Positions 1 through 8,351 of a stretch of DNA of 61,649 nt are shown one piece after another. The position numbers were made by a program, and so were the translations under genes. The notes beneath the pieces were generated by a model. That model saw nothing but the letters and a program-made list of their open reading frames with translations, made no database searches and was not told the origin of the DNA. The DNA comes from Bacteroidota bacterium (GTDB lineage Bacteria; Bacteroidota; Bacteroidia; Chitinophagales; Chitinophagaceae), in NCBI GenBank assembly GCA_018268105.1, contig JAFDXG010000006.1, positions 1 through 61,649 on the forward strand. The letters run 5' to 3'. The stretch's first letter is position 1. Each line of letters starts with the position of its first letter.

Positions 1-186
1 GATTCCCTCAGAATAATCAAAAAAGCTTATATAGAAGCCTCTTTGAAAGAGGCCACAGCAGGTGAGAAATTTCAGTTTATACGAAAAGGATATTTTACTC
101 TGGATAAATATTCTACACCGGAGCTCCCTGTATTTAACCGGACAGTAACTTTAAAAGACACCTGGGCTAAAGAAAGTAAAAAATAA
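1..186 (+). CDS. glnS: Glutaminyl-tRNA synthetase, C-terminal end (partial)
   Basis: Frame 1 is open from the window edge and gives the last 61 residues of a protein ending in KESKK. The pattern [15 protein letters not shown] followed by [16 protein letters not shown] is the conserved end of the anticodon-binding beta-barrel of bacterial GlnRS, which charges tRNA-Gln with glutamine in the cytoplasm. The start and the catalytic domain lie outside the window. A tRNA-Gln(CUG) gene lies about 14 kb downstream, consistent with direct glutaminylation in this organism. Identification rests on this tail only, but the tail is very characteristic. Confidence 0.85.
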   Translation, partial: DSLRIIKKAYIEASLKEATAGEKFQFIRKGYFTLDKYSTPELPVFNRTVTLKDTWAKESKK

Positions 187-221
187 TACCATTCGATTTC
201 ATTCCTTTATAATCCAAAGTC

Positions 222-2042
222 ATGCATAAAATGTTTATATTTCTTTTACTGTTTTGCACAGTAAAGGTTTTTTCGCAACCTGCATACTATAATACTTCGA
301 ATGCACATTCACATAATGATTATGAACAATCATCTCCATTTCGCTTAGCTTATGATCAGCAGTTTGGATCTATAGAAGCAGATGTTTTTTTACAGGACGA
401 TAAGTTAATGGTGGCTCACCACCGAAACCAGATAACAGCGGGCAAAACACTTGAAGCACTTTATCTTGATCCACTGAATAAGAGCATTGAGAAAAATAAT
501 GGATTTGTATACAGCGACAAGAACCTGACATTACAATTGCTTGTAGACCTGAAAACCAAAGCAGTACCGACACTCATTAAACTGATTGAAATCTTAAAAC
601 GATATCCGGCACTCACCGCTGCCACCTCTTTAAAAATTGTAATTTCCGGTAACCGTCCGCCCGCAGAAAGTTTTAAAAATTATCCCGCATATATCTATTT
701 CGACGGAGAATTAAGTGCATCATATCCCGAAGACGCTTTACCTAAAATTGAAATGCTGAGTGATAATTTTAAAAAATTTTCCTTGTGGAACGGGATGGGA
801 AATCTACCTGAAGCTGATCTTAATAAAGTTGTGACTGCTATAAAAAAAGGACATGACCTAAAGAAAAAAGTACGTTTCTGGAATGCTCCGGATATTGTCA
901 ATGCCTGGTATGAGTATATGAATCTTGGAGTTGACTATATTAATACCGACCATATAGATGCAATGGGCAATTTTCTGCGCCAACTTGCCAACAGATCCTA
1001 TACATCGCCCACCTCTTATACATTGTATACACCCCGATACAGGAATGACGGCACTGCAAAACCGGTGAAAAATGTAATCCTCCTTATAGGAGATGGTACC
1101 GGTCTTGCTCAATGGTATGCCGGGTATACTGCCAACGGAGGCGCGTTGAATGTATTCAATATGAAGTATACCGGATTATCAAAGACCAGTTCTTACGACA
1201 GCTACATAACTGATTCCGCTCCGGGTTCCACAGCTTTTTCTTCAGGTGTAAAAACCAATAACAGAGCCGTGGGCGTAGACCATACTGGTAAAGCTCTTAC
1301 TCTTTTGCCAGATATATTTTTTCGTCACAATATACCAACCGGCATTATTGCCAGTTGCGATATTACAGATGCTACACCGGCAGACTTTTATGCACATCAG
1401 TCTGAACGGGATAGCAGTGCGGCAATTTTAAATGATCTTCTCACTGCACATGTTGATATTATAATGGGTGAAAAACCCGATCTTAAAAACATTGAGGATA
1501 TCAACCATAAACTGGCAAAAAAATTTACTATTGTCAATTCAGTGCAGGAAGTTGAATCCACAACGAAAATGCCATTGATGGTAGCCGACAAAAAAGCCGG
1601 ACTTACAATACTAAAAGGGCGGGGGAACTGGTCTGTTGATGCATTTGAGAAAGCCATTGCATTGTTATCCAAAAATAATAACGGATTCTTCCTGATGCAG
1701 GAAGGCTCACAGATTGATGATGGTGGGCATGACAACAAGCTGCCCATAGTTGCTACTGAAGTAATGGACTTTGACCAGGTAATTGGGAAAGCCATGGAGT
1801 TTGCCGACAGTAACGGGGAGACACTTGTTATAGTGATCGCAGATCATGAAACTGGCGGACTGACTTTAACCAGCGGAGTCATTAAGAAAAGATACGTCAG
1901 CGGGCATTTTTCTACCAGCGATCATACGGCGATTCCGGTGCCAGTATTTGCTTATGGACCAGGATCTCAACTTTTCTCTGGGGTGTACGAAAACACAGAA
2001 GTATTTCAGAAAATACTAAAAGCAATGAATATTTCGCAATAG
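222..2042 (+). CDS. Secreted phosphodiesterase-like/alkaline phosphatase fusion
   Basis: The 606-residue protein has a signal peptide (about residues 1-19, ending VFSQP). Residues 25-255 resemble the bacterial GDPD/PI-PLC-like fold: AHSHNDY near the mature N-terminus, IEADVFLQDDKLMVAHH, and NTDHID near the end. Residues 283-606 are an alkaline phosphatase: metal-binding LIGDG (D291), nucleophile motif DSAPGSTAFSSG with S332, a later QIDDGGHDN metal site, and ADHETGG. The expected role is extracytoplasmic phosphate release, perhaps splitting a phosphodiester and then the monoester. It starts 35 bases after glnS and converges with the next gene. Alkaline phosphatase activity is well supported; activity of the N-terminal half is inferred. 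Confidence 0.85.
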   Translation: MHKMFIFLLLFCTVKVFSQPAYYNTSNAHSHNDYEQSSPFRLAYDQQFGSIEADVFLQDDKLMVAHHRNQITAGKTLEALYLDPLNKSIEKNNGFVYSDKNLTLQLLVDLKTKAVPTLIKLIEILKRYPALTAATSLKIVISGNRPPAESFKNYPAYIYFDGELSASYPEDALPKIEMLSDNFKKFSLWNGMGNLPEADLNKVVTAIKKGHDLKKKVRFWNAPDIVNAWYEYMNLGVDYINTDHIDAMGNFLRQLANRSYTSPTSYTLYTPRYRNDGTAKPVKNVILLIGDGTGLAQWYAGYTANGGALNVFNMKYTGLSKTSSYDSYITDSAPGSTAFSSGVKTNNRAVGVDHTGKALTLLPDIFFRHNIPTGIIASCDITDATPADFYAHQSERDSSAAILNDLLTAHVDIIMGEKPDLKNIEDINHKLAKKFTIVNSVQEVESTTKMPLMVADKKAGLTILKGRGNWSVDAFEKAIALLSKNNNGFFLMQEGSQIDDGGHDNKLPIVATEVMDFDQVIGKAMEFADSNGETLVIVIADHETGGLTLTSGVIKKRYVSGHFSTSDHTAIPVPVFAYGPGSQLFSGVYENTEVFQKILKAMNISQ

Positions 2043-2058
2043 AAAGCAGGAAATTTTC

Positions 2059-2502
2059 TTATTTAAACAGCAAATACCATGCGATTAATATAATAAAGAG
2101 AATGAAGAACAGCCAGCCCCAGGCTACTGTATGTTCATTCCTGACGGCTACCTCTGTAGTTTTAACATCAGGTAGCAGGTTGCGCCTGAAAAAGTAGATA
2201 AAATCATAAAAGCCATCCCGAACAATTCTCATACCCTTATTATCAGAATGAGTATCTAGTGCTTCTATAAATATGTTGGTGGTATTGTCAGATGCTTTGT
2301 GAAGAGTTATTGAAATCATTACTATGGTAAAAGATTTTACCCACCCCAGCATAAAAGAATTACTTGAAATATGCTCTCCGTTTTTTTCTTTCGGTACCAT
2401 TTCATCTGCAAGCATCTCATGTAATGTATGCTTTACCACTTCCAATTCCTGGTTAATTTGTAATATGGTACTGATGGGTGATATGGTCGTTGACTGATTC
2501 AT
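2059..2502 (-). CDS. Hypothetical protein with C-terminal membrane anchor
   Basis: This 147-residue protein belongs to no family I recognise. Residues 1-125 are mostly polar and probably helical. Residues 127-146 (AWGWLFFILFIILIAWYLLF) form one strongly hydrophobic segment at the extreme C-terminus, so it is probably tail-anchored with its bulk in the cytoplasm. ATG start at 2502. It converges with the phosphatase gene with only 16 bases between stops. A run of real-looking protein composition with a clean membrane tail supports a true gene. Confidence 0.6.
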   Translation of the reverse strand: MNQSTTISPISTILQINQELEVVKHTLHEMLADEMVPKEKNGEHISSNSFMLGWVKSFTIVMISITLHKASDNTTNIFIEALDTHSDNKGMRIVRDGFYDFIYFFRRNLLPDVKTTEVAVRNEHTVAWGWLFFILFIILIAWYLLFK

Positions 2503-2781
2503 TATCCGTCTGATATTTTATTCTTATACAATGATCTTGCCATATTGGTTGACAAACTGTCAATATATTTCACATTTTATTAATAACTACAGGAAATCAG
2601 CCGTATGATCCCACATACTATCATATTTTCTTCCATTAACGGGGTAGCTTAGCCCAATCTATGATAAAAGAAAAGCACAAATATCATCTTAAGGCATTTT
2701 TTTGGACGGCTCATAATATTTCATCCCGTTTGTAGTTATATCCTTAATTAGTCCAGTATCGCTCACTGAAAATCATTTCTC

Positions 2782-3081
2782 ATGGAACAAATCAAAAACA
2801 TTGAAGTTGAATTTCCTTCTGTTGTAAGAGAACTTCTTTCGCTGCGTATTAAAGATGGAGAACTAATCAATCCGGTATTCGAATACACGATTACAGATGC
2901 TCAAAAAAAGATTTGTCGGAAGGGGAAATTTAACGGGCTTGAAGTACAAATGCGGGTTGCTCACCTCAATACAGGGAAATACTATTTCACACTGAACATT
3001 ACTAACGGAGAAAGCTTCGTCTATGTTTTTGAGAAGAAACCACGCACTGGCAACGATATCCTGGAATTTATGGCATCCTGA
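2782..3081 (+). CDS. Small protein resembling a stand-alone T9SS C-terminal domain
   Basis: The 99-residue product has no signal peptide. Residues 33-85 follow the strand-turn pattern of type A sorting domains: a TITDAQKK strand (compare 'RILSTTGQ' in the T9SS protein at 11885), a short FNGLEVQ strand, the turn LNTGKYYFTL, and a last strand FVYVFEKK. In true cargo this module sits at the end of a large secreted protein; here it is alone. The gene follows a 279-base gap in which I see no other gene, and converges with the DUF3472 gene. The resemblance is by eye, and an unrelated small beta protein is possible. Confidence 0.55.
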   Translation: MEQIKNIEVEFPSVVRELLSLRIKDGELINPVFEYTITDAQKKICRKGKFNGLEVQMRVAHLNTGKYYFTLNITNGESFVYVFEKKPRTGNDILEFMAS

Positions 3082-3099
3082 TATTCAGTAAAAGATAAT

Positions 3100-4407
3100 T
3101 CAGGGTAAATCTTCTAAATTTATTTCTGGTATTTTACCCTCAGACAGGCGCTCAAAAGCGGATTTGTACATTGTATAATTATTAAAAAAACCACAGTTCC
3201 TCAAATAAAACCGGTCTCCCATAATGCCTCCGGTAAAATCCATTCTGTAACCTCTTGCTGCAGTATTATCATAAGTGAAAATTGCTTTCTTAAGTGATAT
3301 CCAATTCCCCCCTTTGTCATGTATCCATTGATTGCCGAAAAACACCTCCCTCGTTTTATCACCCTGTTCGGGTATAAAATTTTCGAGAAAAGAATGGAAC
3401 CGTTTTAAATAAGTATGAGTATGTGGTCTTTTAAAACTGGCAACCAGCTCCCAGGTTGCCCGTTCCGGTGCAAAAAAATACGCAGTATATACTGTGCTGC
3501 TATCTGCACCTGGTTGACCATGCAATAAGAATTTATAAGTAATTCCCGGCTTCCAGTTGTATCTCAAAAAACTTTGCCCGCCGGAACCTTCATTTCCAAA
3601 TTCACCTGACTGTACCGACGTTCCTTTCTTTAGCAACTTTATACGCATATCATCAGGGATTTTTTTAGGATCATCTGTTGAAAAGGGACTCCACACTGAA
3701 AACAGTATTCGCCTTTCCGTATTACTATTTACCTGCATACCAAAATATCCTTCTCCAAAACCAATAGCCATAAAATAAGATCCTACTATATCATTTCCTT
3801 TTGGAACAGTTACTTCATTATAAAACCAGTTGGTCTTTACGGTATCGTCAAAAGGATAATTTAAATGTACCGAAGGTCCGCGTCTGCCCCAATAAAAAAA
3901 ATTTCCTTCATCATTTGGCGTATACGCCATCGCTCCTTCAGTAACTGTTCCGCTTATTTCAAAATCGCTTATATCTGCAAAATTTATCCCACTCTTTTGC
4001 ACTCCCCTTAATGTAATAGCTACATAACCGGTATCTGTAATATCCCATTTTCCTGCATCATACAAACGGTATTCACTGTTTTTTACCTTACACTCATGCC
4101 ACTTCTTTCCGATAGAAATACTCAATTTGCAAATAGCTTCCGATTTAGCTTTTATTTTTAGGAATAATGTGCCTGTTTTACTAAAGCGGATATAAGTCTT
4201 AAAATAAGTTGAGGTATCATCCCAATTTTTGATACCCTGTTTTGTAATTAATTTTTTCCCGGCAGGAGCATTATATACCCATGTATTGCCTCCAATTGGC
4301 ACCCGTAAAATACTATCTGAAACTAAAGAGGGAATATCAGCATATCCACAATGCGAAAAAAGAAAAAGACAGAATGCAGCAAAAAAACGAATTATTGTAT
4401 ATCGCAT
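3100..4407 (-). CDS. Secreted DUF5077/DUF3472 carbohydrate-associated protein
   Basis: The 435-residue protein has a signal peptide (residues 1-23, ending HCGYA). Residues 30-155 look like a DUF5077 beta-sandwich (VPIGGNTWVYNAPAG near the start). Residues 160-410 look like DUF3472 (YWGRRGPSVHLNYPF, FFGNQWIHDKGGNW). Proteins with this pair are common in Bacteroidota beside glycoside hydrolases and are thought to bind or act on polysaccharide, but I know of no assigned reaction. It is divergent from the GH109-like gene. ATG start at 4407. Confidence 0.75.
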   Translation of the reverse strand: MRYTIIRFFAAFCLFLFSHCGYADIPSLVSDSILRVPIGGNTWVYNAPAGKKLITKQGIKNWDDTSTYFKTYIRFSKTGTLFLKIKAKSEAICKLSISIGKKWHECKVKNSEYRLYDAGKWDITDTGYVAITLRGVQKSGINFADISDFEISGTVTEGAMAYTPNDEGNFFYWGRRGPSVHLNYPFDDTVKTNWFYNEVTVPKGNDIVGSYFMAIGFGEGYFGMQVNSNTERRILFSVWSPFSTDDPKKIPDDMRIKLLKKGTSVQSGEFGNEGSGGQSFLRYNWKPGITYKFLLHGQPGADSSTVYTAYFFAPERATWELVASFKRPHTHTYLKRFHSFLENFIPEQGDKTREVFFGNQWIHDKGGNWISLKKAIFTYDNTAARGYRMDFTGGIMGDRFYLRNCGFFNNYTMYKSAFERLSEGKIPEINLEDLP

Positions 4408-4647
4408 TGAATTATGAAATTTAGAATCGTCTGTTCCCTCCAGGTATATTTCTCAATATAAAAAAGCAGAAATAATTTATGACCAGCCAGTTGAAAATGG
4501 AGTTTGTAAAATACCCTGTTAAAGATAAAGAAACCTGACGCAGATGCTCAAACTGGTTAAAATTCAGACAAACGTTTGTGCTAATTTGCGGGAATGACAT
4601 TATTAATGATTATTTTATAGAACTTGCAATCAATAAAAATGTTATAC

Positions 4648-6075
4648 ATGAATACCAACCGCAGAAAATTTTTACGCAATATCTCCTTCGGTGCAGGAGC
4701 TGTTGCTACCGGCATCCCGATGCTTGCCAACGCATTTGATGCAGCAACAGATGAACAAATGCTACACTCATCAGAAAAAGAAAAGACCCCTCCACGTTTC
4801 AACATGTGTGGCTATGCAGCTCCTAAACTGAATGTAGTAAGAGTGGGAATTATTGGTTTGGGGATGAGAGGTAGCGGTGCGGTAAACAGGCTGAGCTATA
4901 TTGACGGATTGGAGATTACGGCGCTTTGTGATAAATACCCCGACAGGGTAACCAAAGCTCAGGAGACACTTCAAAAAAGAGGGCGTCCAAAAGCAAAAGA
5001 ATATAGTGGTGAAGAAGGATGGAAAGCATTATGTGAAAGCAATGATGTTGATCTTGTGTACACGCCTACCCCCTGGGATCTGCATGCACCTATTGCCCTG
5101 CATGCCATGAAAAACGGCAAACACGCAGCCACAGAGGTAAATTCCGGGTTAACCATTGATGAATGCTGGGAACTGGTGGACACATCTGAAGCAACAAAAA
5201 AACACATGATGATGCTTGAAAACTGTTGCTACGATTTCTTTGAACTACTCACATTAAATATGGCACGCAACGGGTTATTTGGAGAACTCGTTCATGCCGA
5301 AGGGGCTTATCTGCACGACCTGAGCAAAGATTATATTTTCAATAAAAATGCCTATGCCGATATGTGGCGTTTAAAGGAAAACTATGAGCATAACGGCAAT
5401 CTATACCCTACACACGGACTTGGACCTATTGCACAGTGTATGAATATCAACCGAGGTGATAAGATGGACTATATGACAAGTATGAGCTCCATTGATTTTA
5501 CCCTGGGCAACCTTGCCAGGGAGATGGCTGCCAAAGATGATTTCTTCAAAGAATATGTTGGAAAACCCTACCGGGGTAATATGAATACCACATTTATCAG
5601 AACCAATAAGGGAAAAACAATGATGTTGCAGCACGATGTATCAACTGTTCGGCCTTACTCACGCATCCACCTGGTAAGCGGCACTAAAGGCATCGCTCAG
5701 AAATATCCTGAACCTGAACGTATTGCTTTTGGCCACGAATGGATAAAGAAAGAAGAACTGGATGCACTGTACGACAAATATACTCCGCCTATAGTAAAGC
5801 ATATTGGTGCTATTGCAAAAGAAGTAGGCGGACACGGTGGTATGGACTTTATCATGGACTGGCGACTGATTGACTGTCTGAGAAATGGACTGCCACTGGA
5901 TCAGAATGTATACGACGCAGCATCCTGGAGTTGCATTTTACCATTAAGCGGAAGGTCAGTTGGCAATAAGTCTATGACAATTGATATTCCTGATTTTACA
6001 CGTGGTGCATGGAAAACCAATAAGCCTATTGATCTTACTTTGAATGGCGGAGCTACTACAGGAGTAAGAAAATAA
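4648..6075 (+). CDS. Gfo/Idh/MocA oxidoreductase, GH109-like (Tat-exported)
   Basis: From ATG 4648 the protein begins MNTNRRKFLRN followed by a hydrophobic stretch, a twin-arginine signal. An in-frame TTG 24 bases upstream would only lengthen the pre-signal region. A dinucleotide-binding Rossmann motif VGIIGLGMRGSG follows, then TEVNSGLTIDECW and LYPTHGLGPIAQ, the region of the catalytic-site His in GH109 alpha-N-acetylgalactosaminidases, which use bound NAD. The length of 475 suits that family. Many proteins with this sequence are only assumed to be GalNAc-ases, so the substrate is uncertain. It converges with the GH31/GH95 operon, which suggests shared glycan breakdown. Confidence 0.8.
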   Translation: MNTNRRKFLRNISFGAGAVATGIPMLANAFDAATDEQMLHSSEKEKTPPRFNMCGYAAPKLNVVRVGIIGLGMRGSGAVNRLSYIDGLEITALCDKYPDRVTKAQETLQKRGRPKAKEYSGEEGWKALCESNDVDLVYTPTPWDLHAPIALHAMKNGKHAATEVNSGLTIDECWELVDTSEATKKHMMMLENCCYDFFELLTLNMARNGLFGELVHAEGAYLHDLSKDYIFNKNAYADMWRLKENYEHNGNLYPTHGLGPIAQCMNINRGDKMDYMTSMSSIDFTLGNLAREMAAKDDFFKEYVGKPYRGNMNTTFIRTNKGKTMMLQHDVSTVRPYSRIHLVSGTKGIAQKYPEPERIAFGHEWIKKEELDALYDKYTPPIVKHIGAIAKEVGGHGGMDFIMDWRLIDCLRNGLPLDQNVYDAASWSCILPLSGRSVGNKSMTIDIPDFTRGAWKTNKPIDLTLNGGATTGVRK

Positions 6076-6083
6076 TCCGGTTG

Positions 6084-6143
6084 TAAACAATAAACGTGAA
6101 ACGAAAAGAGGGAAAAATTTTAAAGTTTCACGTTTATTGTTTA
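6084..6143. terminator. Perfect 19-bp inverted repeat between convergent genes
   Basis: The arms at 6084-6102 and 6125-6143 are exact reverse complements (TAAACAATAAACGTGAAAC on the left) around a 22-base loop. Part of the right arm is repeated again at about 6144-6157. It lies between the stops of the GH109-like gene and the GH31 gene, so it can end transcription from both sides. It belongs to the dispersed palindromic repeats of this genome. Confidence 0.65.
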
Positions 6144-6174
6144 AAGTTTATTGTTTCACATCTCACATCTATTG

Positions 6175-8343
6175 TCACTGCTTCCCGGTTTTCGCCTGAG
6201 TCATACATACCCACTTAATCTTTGGCAAATAGTGGAACGGCTTTCCCTTAGCCGATGCGGGCTGATTACCCTGCAAATTTCCTTTTTTATTTTTGCTTAC
6301 ACTTAGTACGGTCTGAGAGTAGCTGCCTTTTTCATAGTCAAAAGTTTCTCCATCATCATCATATAACACAAAACTGTTTTCCTTAGTTCCGTAATACCTT
6401 ACTTCAAGCGGGAGTATATCATCTTTGGTTGGGGCCTGACACTGTGGTGGTATCATTGGTATGATACCGCCATCCTTTACAAACAAGGGTATCCTGTTTA
6501 AATTTCCTTCGATAGTAATCCCCTCATTTTCGCCTGCATAATCTCCGGTATAAAAATCATACCATTTGCCTGTCGGTAAAAATACCTTCCGCGATTTTTC
6601 TCCGGCAAACAACGGAGCAACTAAAATAAAGTCCCCCATCATATACTGGTCTTTTATTTCCGGCACAGTATTCAGATTATAAGGATTTTTTGTTGCATCA
6701 AAATTGCCATTTACCTGTTGTGCATCAAAGCCAAATTCTTCAACAAGGGGCATCGCCCTAAATGGGGGTTTGCCTTCAAAATAGTATTGTGCAAAACTGC
6801 TGTAGATATACGGTATGAGTTGCATGCGCAGCATAGCCACATCCTGAACTGCTTTTTCCACTTCAGGAAAAGACCAGGGTTTAGTACCGTCGGCCCAGGC
6901 ATTAAGCATGGCCATTGGTGAAAAACAAACGGTTTGCATACGCCGTACCCACTCTTCAGCAGTATGTGAAGCCCGTACCTCCGGAGTCCACAATACACCT
7001 ATAAAACTACTGTTGATAAGAGCGGTAATAAAATCTTTATGACTATAATAGTCATTATAAATTACATAAGGAAACGAACTGGCCCCGGCATTTGAAGCCC
7101 TAACTAATCCATAAGTCCGTTGATTCCTTTCCCTGAACCAGGAAGTGGTAAGTTTTTGAATTTTCAAACCGTATATCTGGCGCATTTGTTCTCCCGACAA
7201 TTTGGATGGAAATGTTGCCACATCCGGCCATAGCCAATTGTCGTAGCCATCTACTTCATCTATTTTATATCCACTCACTCCTTTATCAATATGTTGTGTA
7301 AGAAAATGTGCCTTTAGTATTTCCTGGGTTTGTGGCAAAGTAATATCAGGCACAATACCATTCCATACGGTATGCGATCCGGAGAGAGAATACAATTTTT
7401 TAAATAAGCTTCCTTTAGGAGAAATATAAGGATTTAGCCAGAGGTTGGATCTAATTCCTTTCTGTCGAAGTATGGCATTAAATTTCAACGGATCAGGAAA
7501 CCTGGTGCTGTCCCACTCTAATGTACAGGGATAAGACATGCTTTGCCAGCCTGGTTCAACACCAATGAAATCCAAGGGGAATTGATGTGCTTCAAATTCA
7601 CCAGCTTCAGCAATGATCTGATCCTGGTTGTATAAAGTTGGAACCCTTTGCGTAAAGCCTAATCCCCATTTAGGAGGGATACAGCCACCCCCATTCAGAA
7701 GATTGTATCGCTGAACTACCTGCATGGGGGAAGGTCCGCCAAAAACATAAATATCTACTCCATCGCCCGGTACATTCACCTCTACCGCATCGGAATACGG
7801 TTGAGCATCCCACGATTTATCCGTATTACGGTCTTGCAATACCGGGGGATGTTTGCTGTCTTTCCGCACTGCCGTACCCACATATATTGTAATATACCTG
7901 GCTGCATCAATCAATACCCCATATCCTTTAGATGATATATAAAATGGAACAGGCGCATGGGTTCTGCCATTGTCGCTGCCGCCATAGTGATCAACATGCA
8001 GATTTAAAATTCTGCCACGCTGATTGACCGTTTTGAAATTTAATCCCAATCCAAATATTGTTTCAGCACTGTCGAGCGGAAACCGAAGTGCAACATGATC
8101 AGTATTTCTTTGCGCAAAAATATCTTCACGATGCATTGGAAAATCCACATCCGGAAGTTGTTGTAGCGCCCTGGTATTGGCAATATTACCTGCAACCTGC
8201 AATAAACTCAATTCATTCTTACCAACTGTTGTTTTCCAGATCCCAGGCTGTATAATCGTCCATTTCAATTCCTGTTGCTGTGCAAAAAGAGACGTCGCCG
8301 TTATAAGGAAGACAATAATCATTAATTCGTTCTTTTTTGCCAT
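6175..8343 (-). CDS. Glycoside hydrolase family 31, secreted
   Basis: The 722-residue protein from ATG 8343 has a signal peptide ending SLFAQQ. It carries an N-terminal galactose-mutarotase-like domain (to about residue 215), a GH31 barrel (about 220-560), and C-terminal beta domains. The likely nucleophile is D362 in GYKIDEVDGYD and the acid/base D431 in VIYND. GH31 enzymes release alpha-linked glucose, xylose or galactose by a retaining mechanism. The VEPGWQS motif in place of the usual glucosidase signature makes the sugar uncertain; alpha-galactosidase or alpha-N-acetylgalactosaminidase are alternatives. The start is 8 bases after the GH95 stop, so the two are almost surely cotranscribed. 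Confidence 0.88.
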   Translation of the reverse strand: MAKKNELMIIVFLITATSLFAQQQELKWTIIQPGIWKTTVGKNELSLLQVAGNIANTRALQQLPDVDFPMHREDIFAQRNTDHVALRFPLDSAETIFGLGLNFKTVNQRGRILNLHVDHYGGSDNGRTHAPVPFYISSKGYGVLIDAARYITIYVGTAVRKDSKHPPVLQDRNTDKSWDAQPYSDAVEVNVPGDGVDIYVFGGPSPMQVVQRYNLLNGGGCIPPKWGLGFTQRVPTLYNQDQIIAEAGEFEAHQFPLDFIGVEPGWQSMSYPCTLEWDSTRFPDPLKFNAILRQKGIRSNLWLNPYISPKGSLFKKLYSLSGSHTVWNGIVPDITLPQTQEILKAHFLTQHIDKGVSGYKIDEVDGYDNWLWPDVATFPSKLSGEQMRQIYGLKIQKLTTSWFRERNQRTYGLVRASNAGASSFPYVIYNDYYSHKDFITALINSSFIGVLWTPEVRASHTAEEWVRRMQTVCFSPMAMLNAWADGTKPWSFPEVEKAVQDVAMLRMQLIPYIYSSFAQYYFEGKPPFRAMPLVEEFGFDAQQVNGNFDATKNPYNLNTVPEIKDQYMMGDFILVAPLFAGEKSRKVFLPTGKWYDFYTGDYAGENEGITIEGNLNRIPLFVKDGGIIPMIPPQCQAPTKDDILPLEVRYYGTKENSFVLYDDDGETFDYEKGSYSQTVLSVSKNKKGNLQGNQPASAKGKPFHYLPKIKWVCMTQAKTGKQ

Positions 8344-8351
8344 CACAATAA

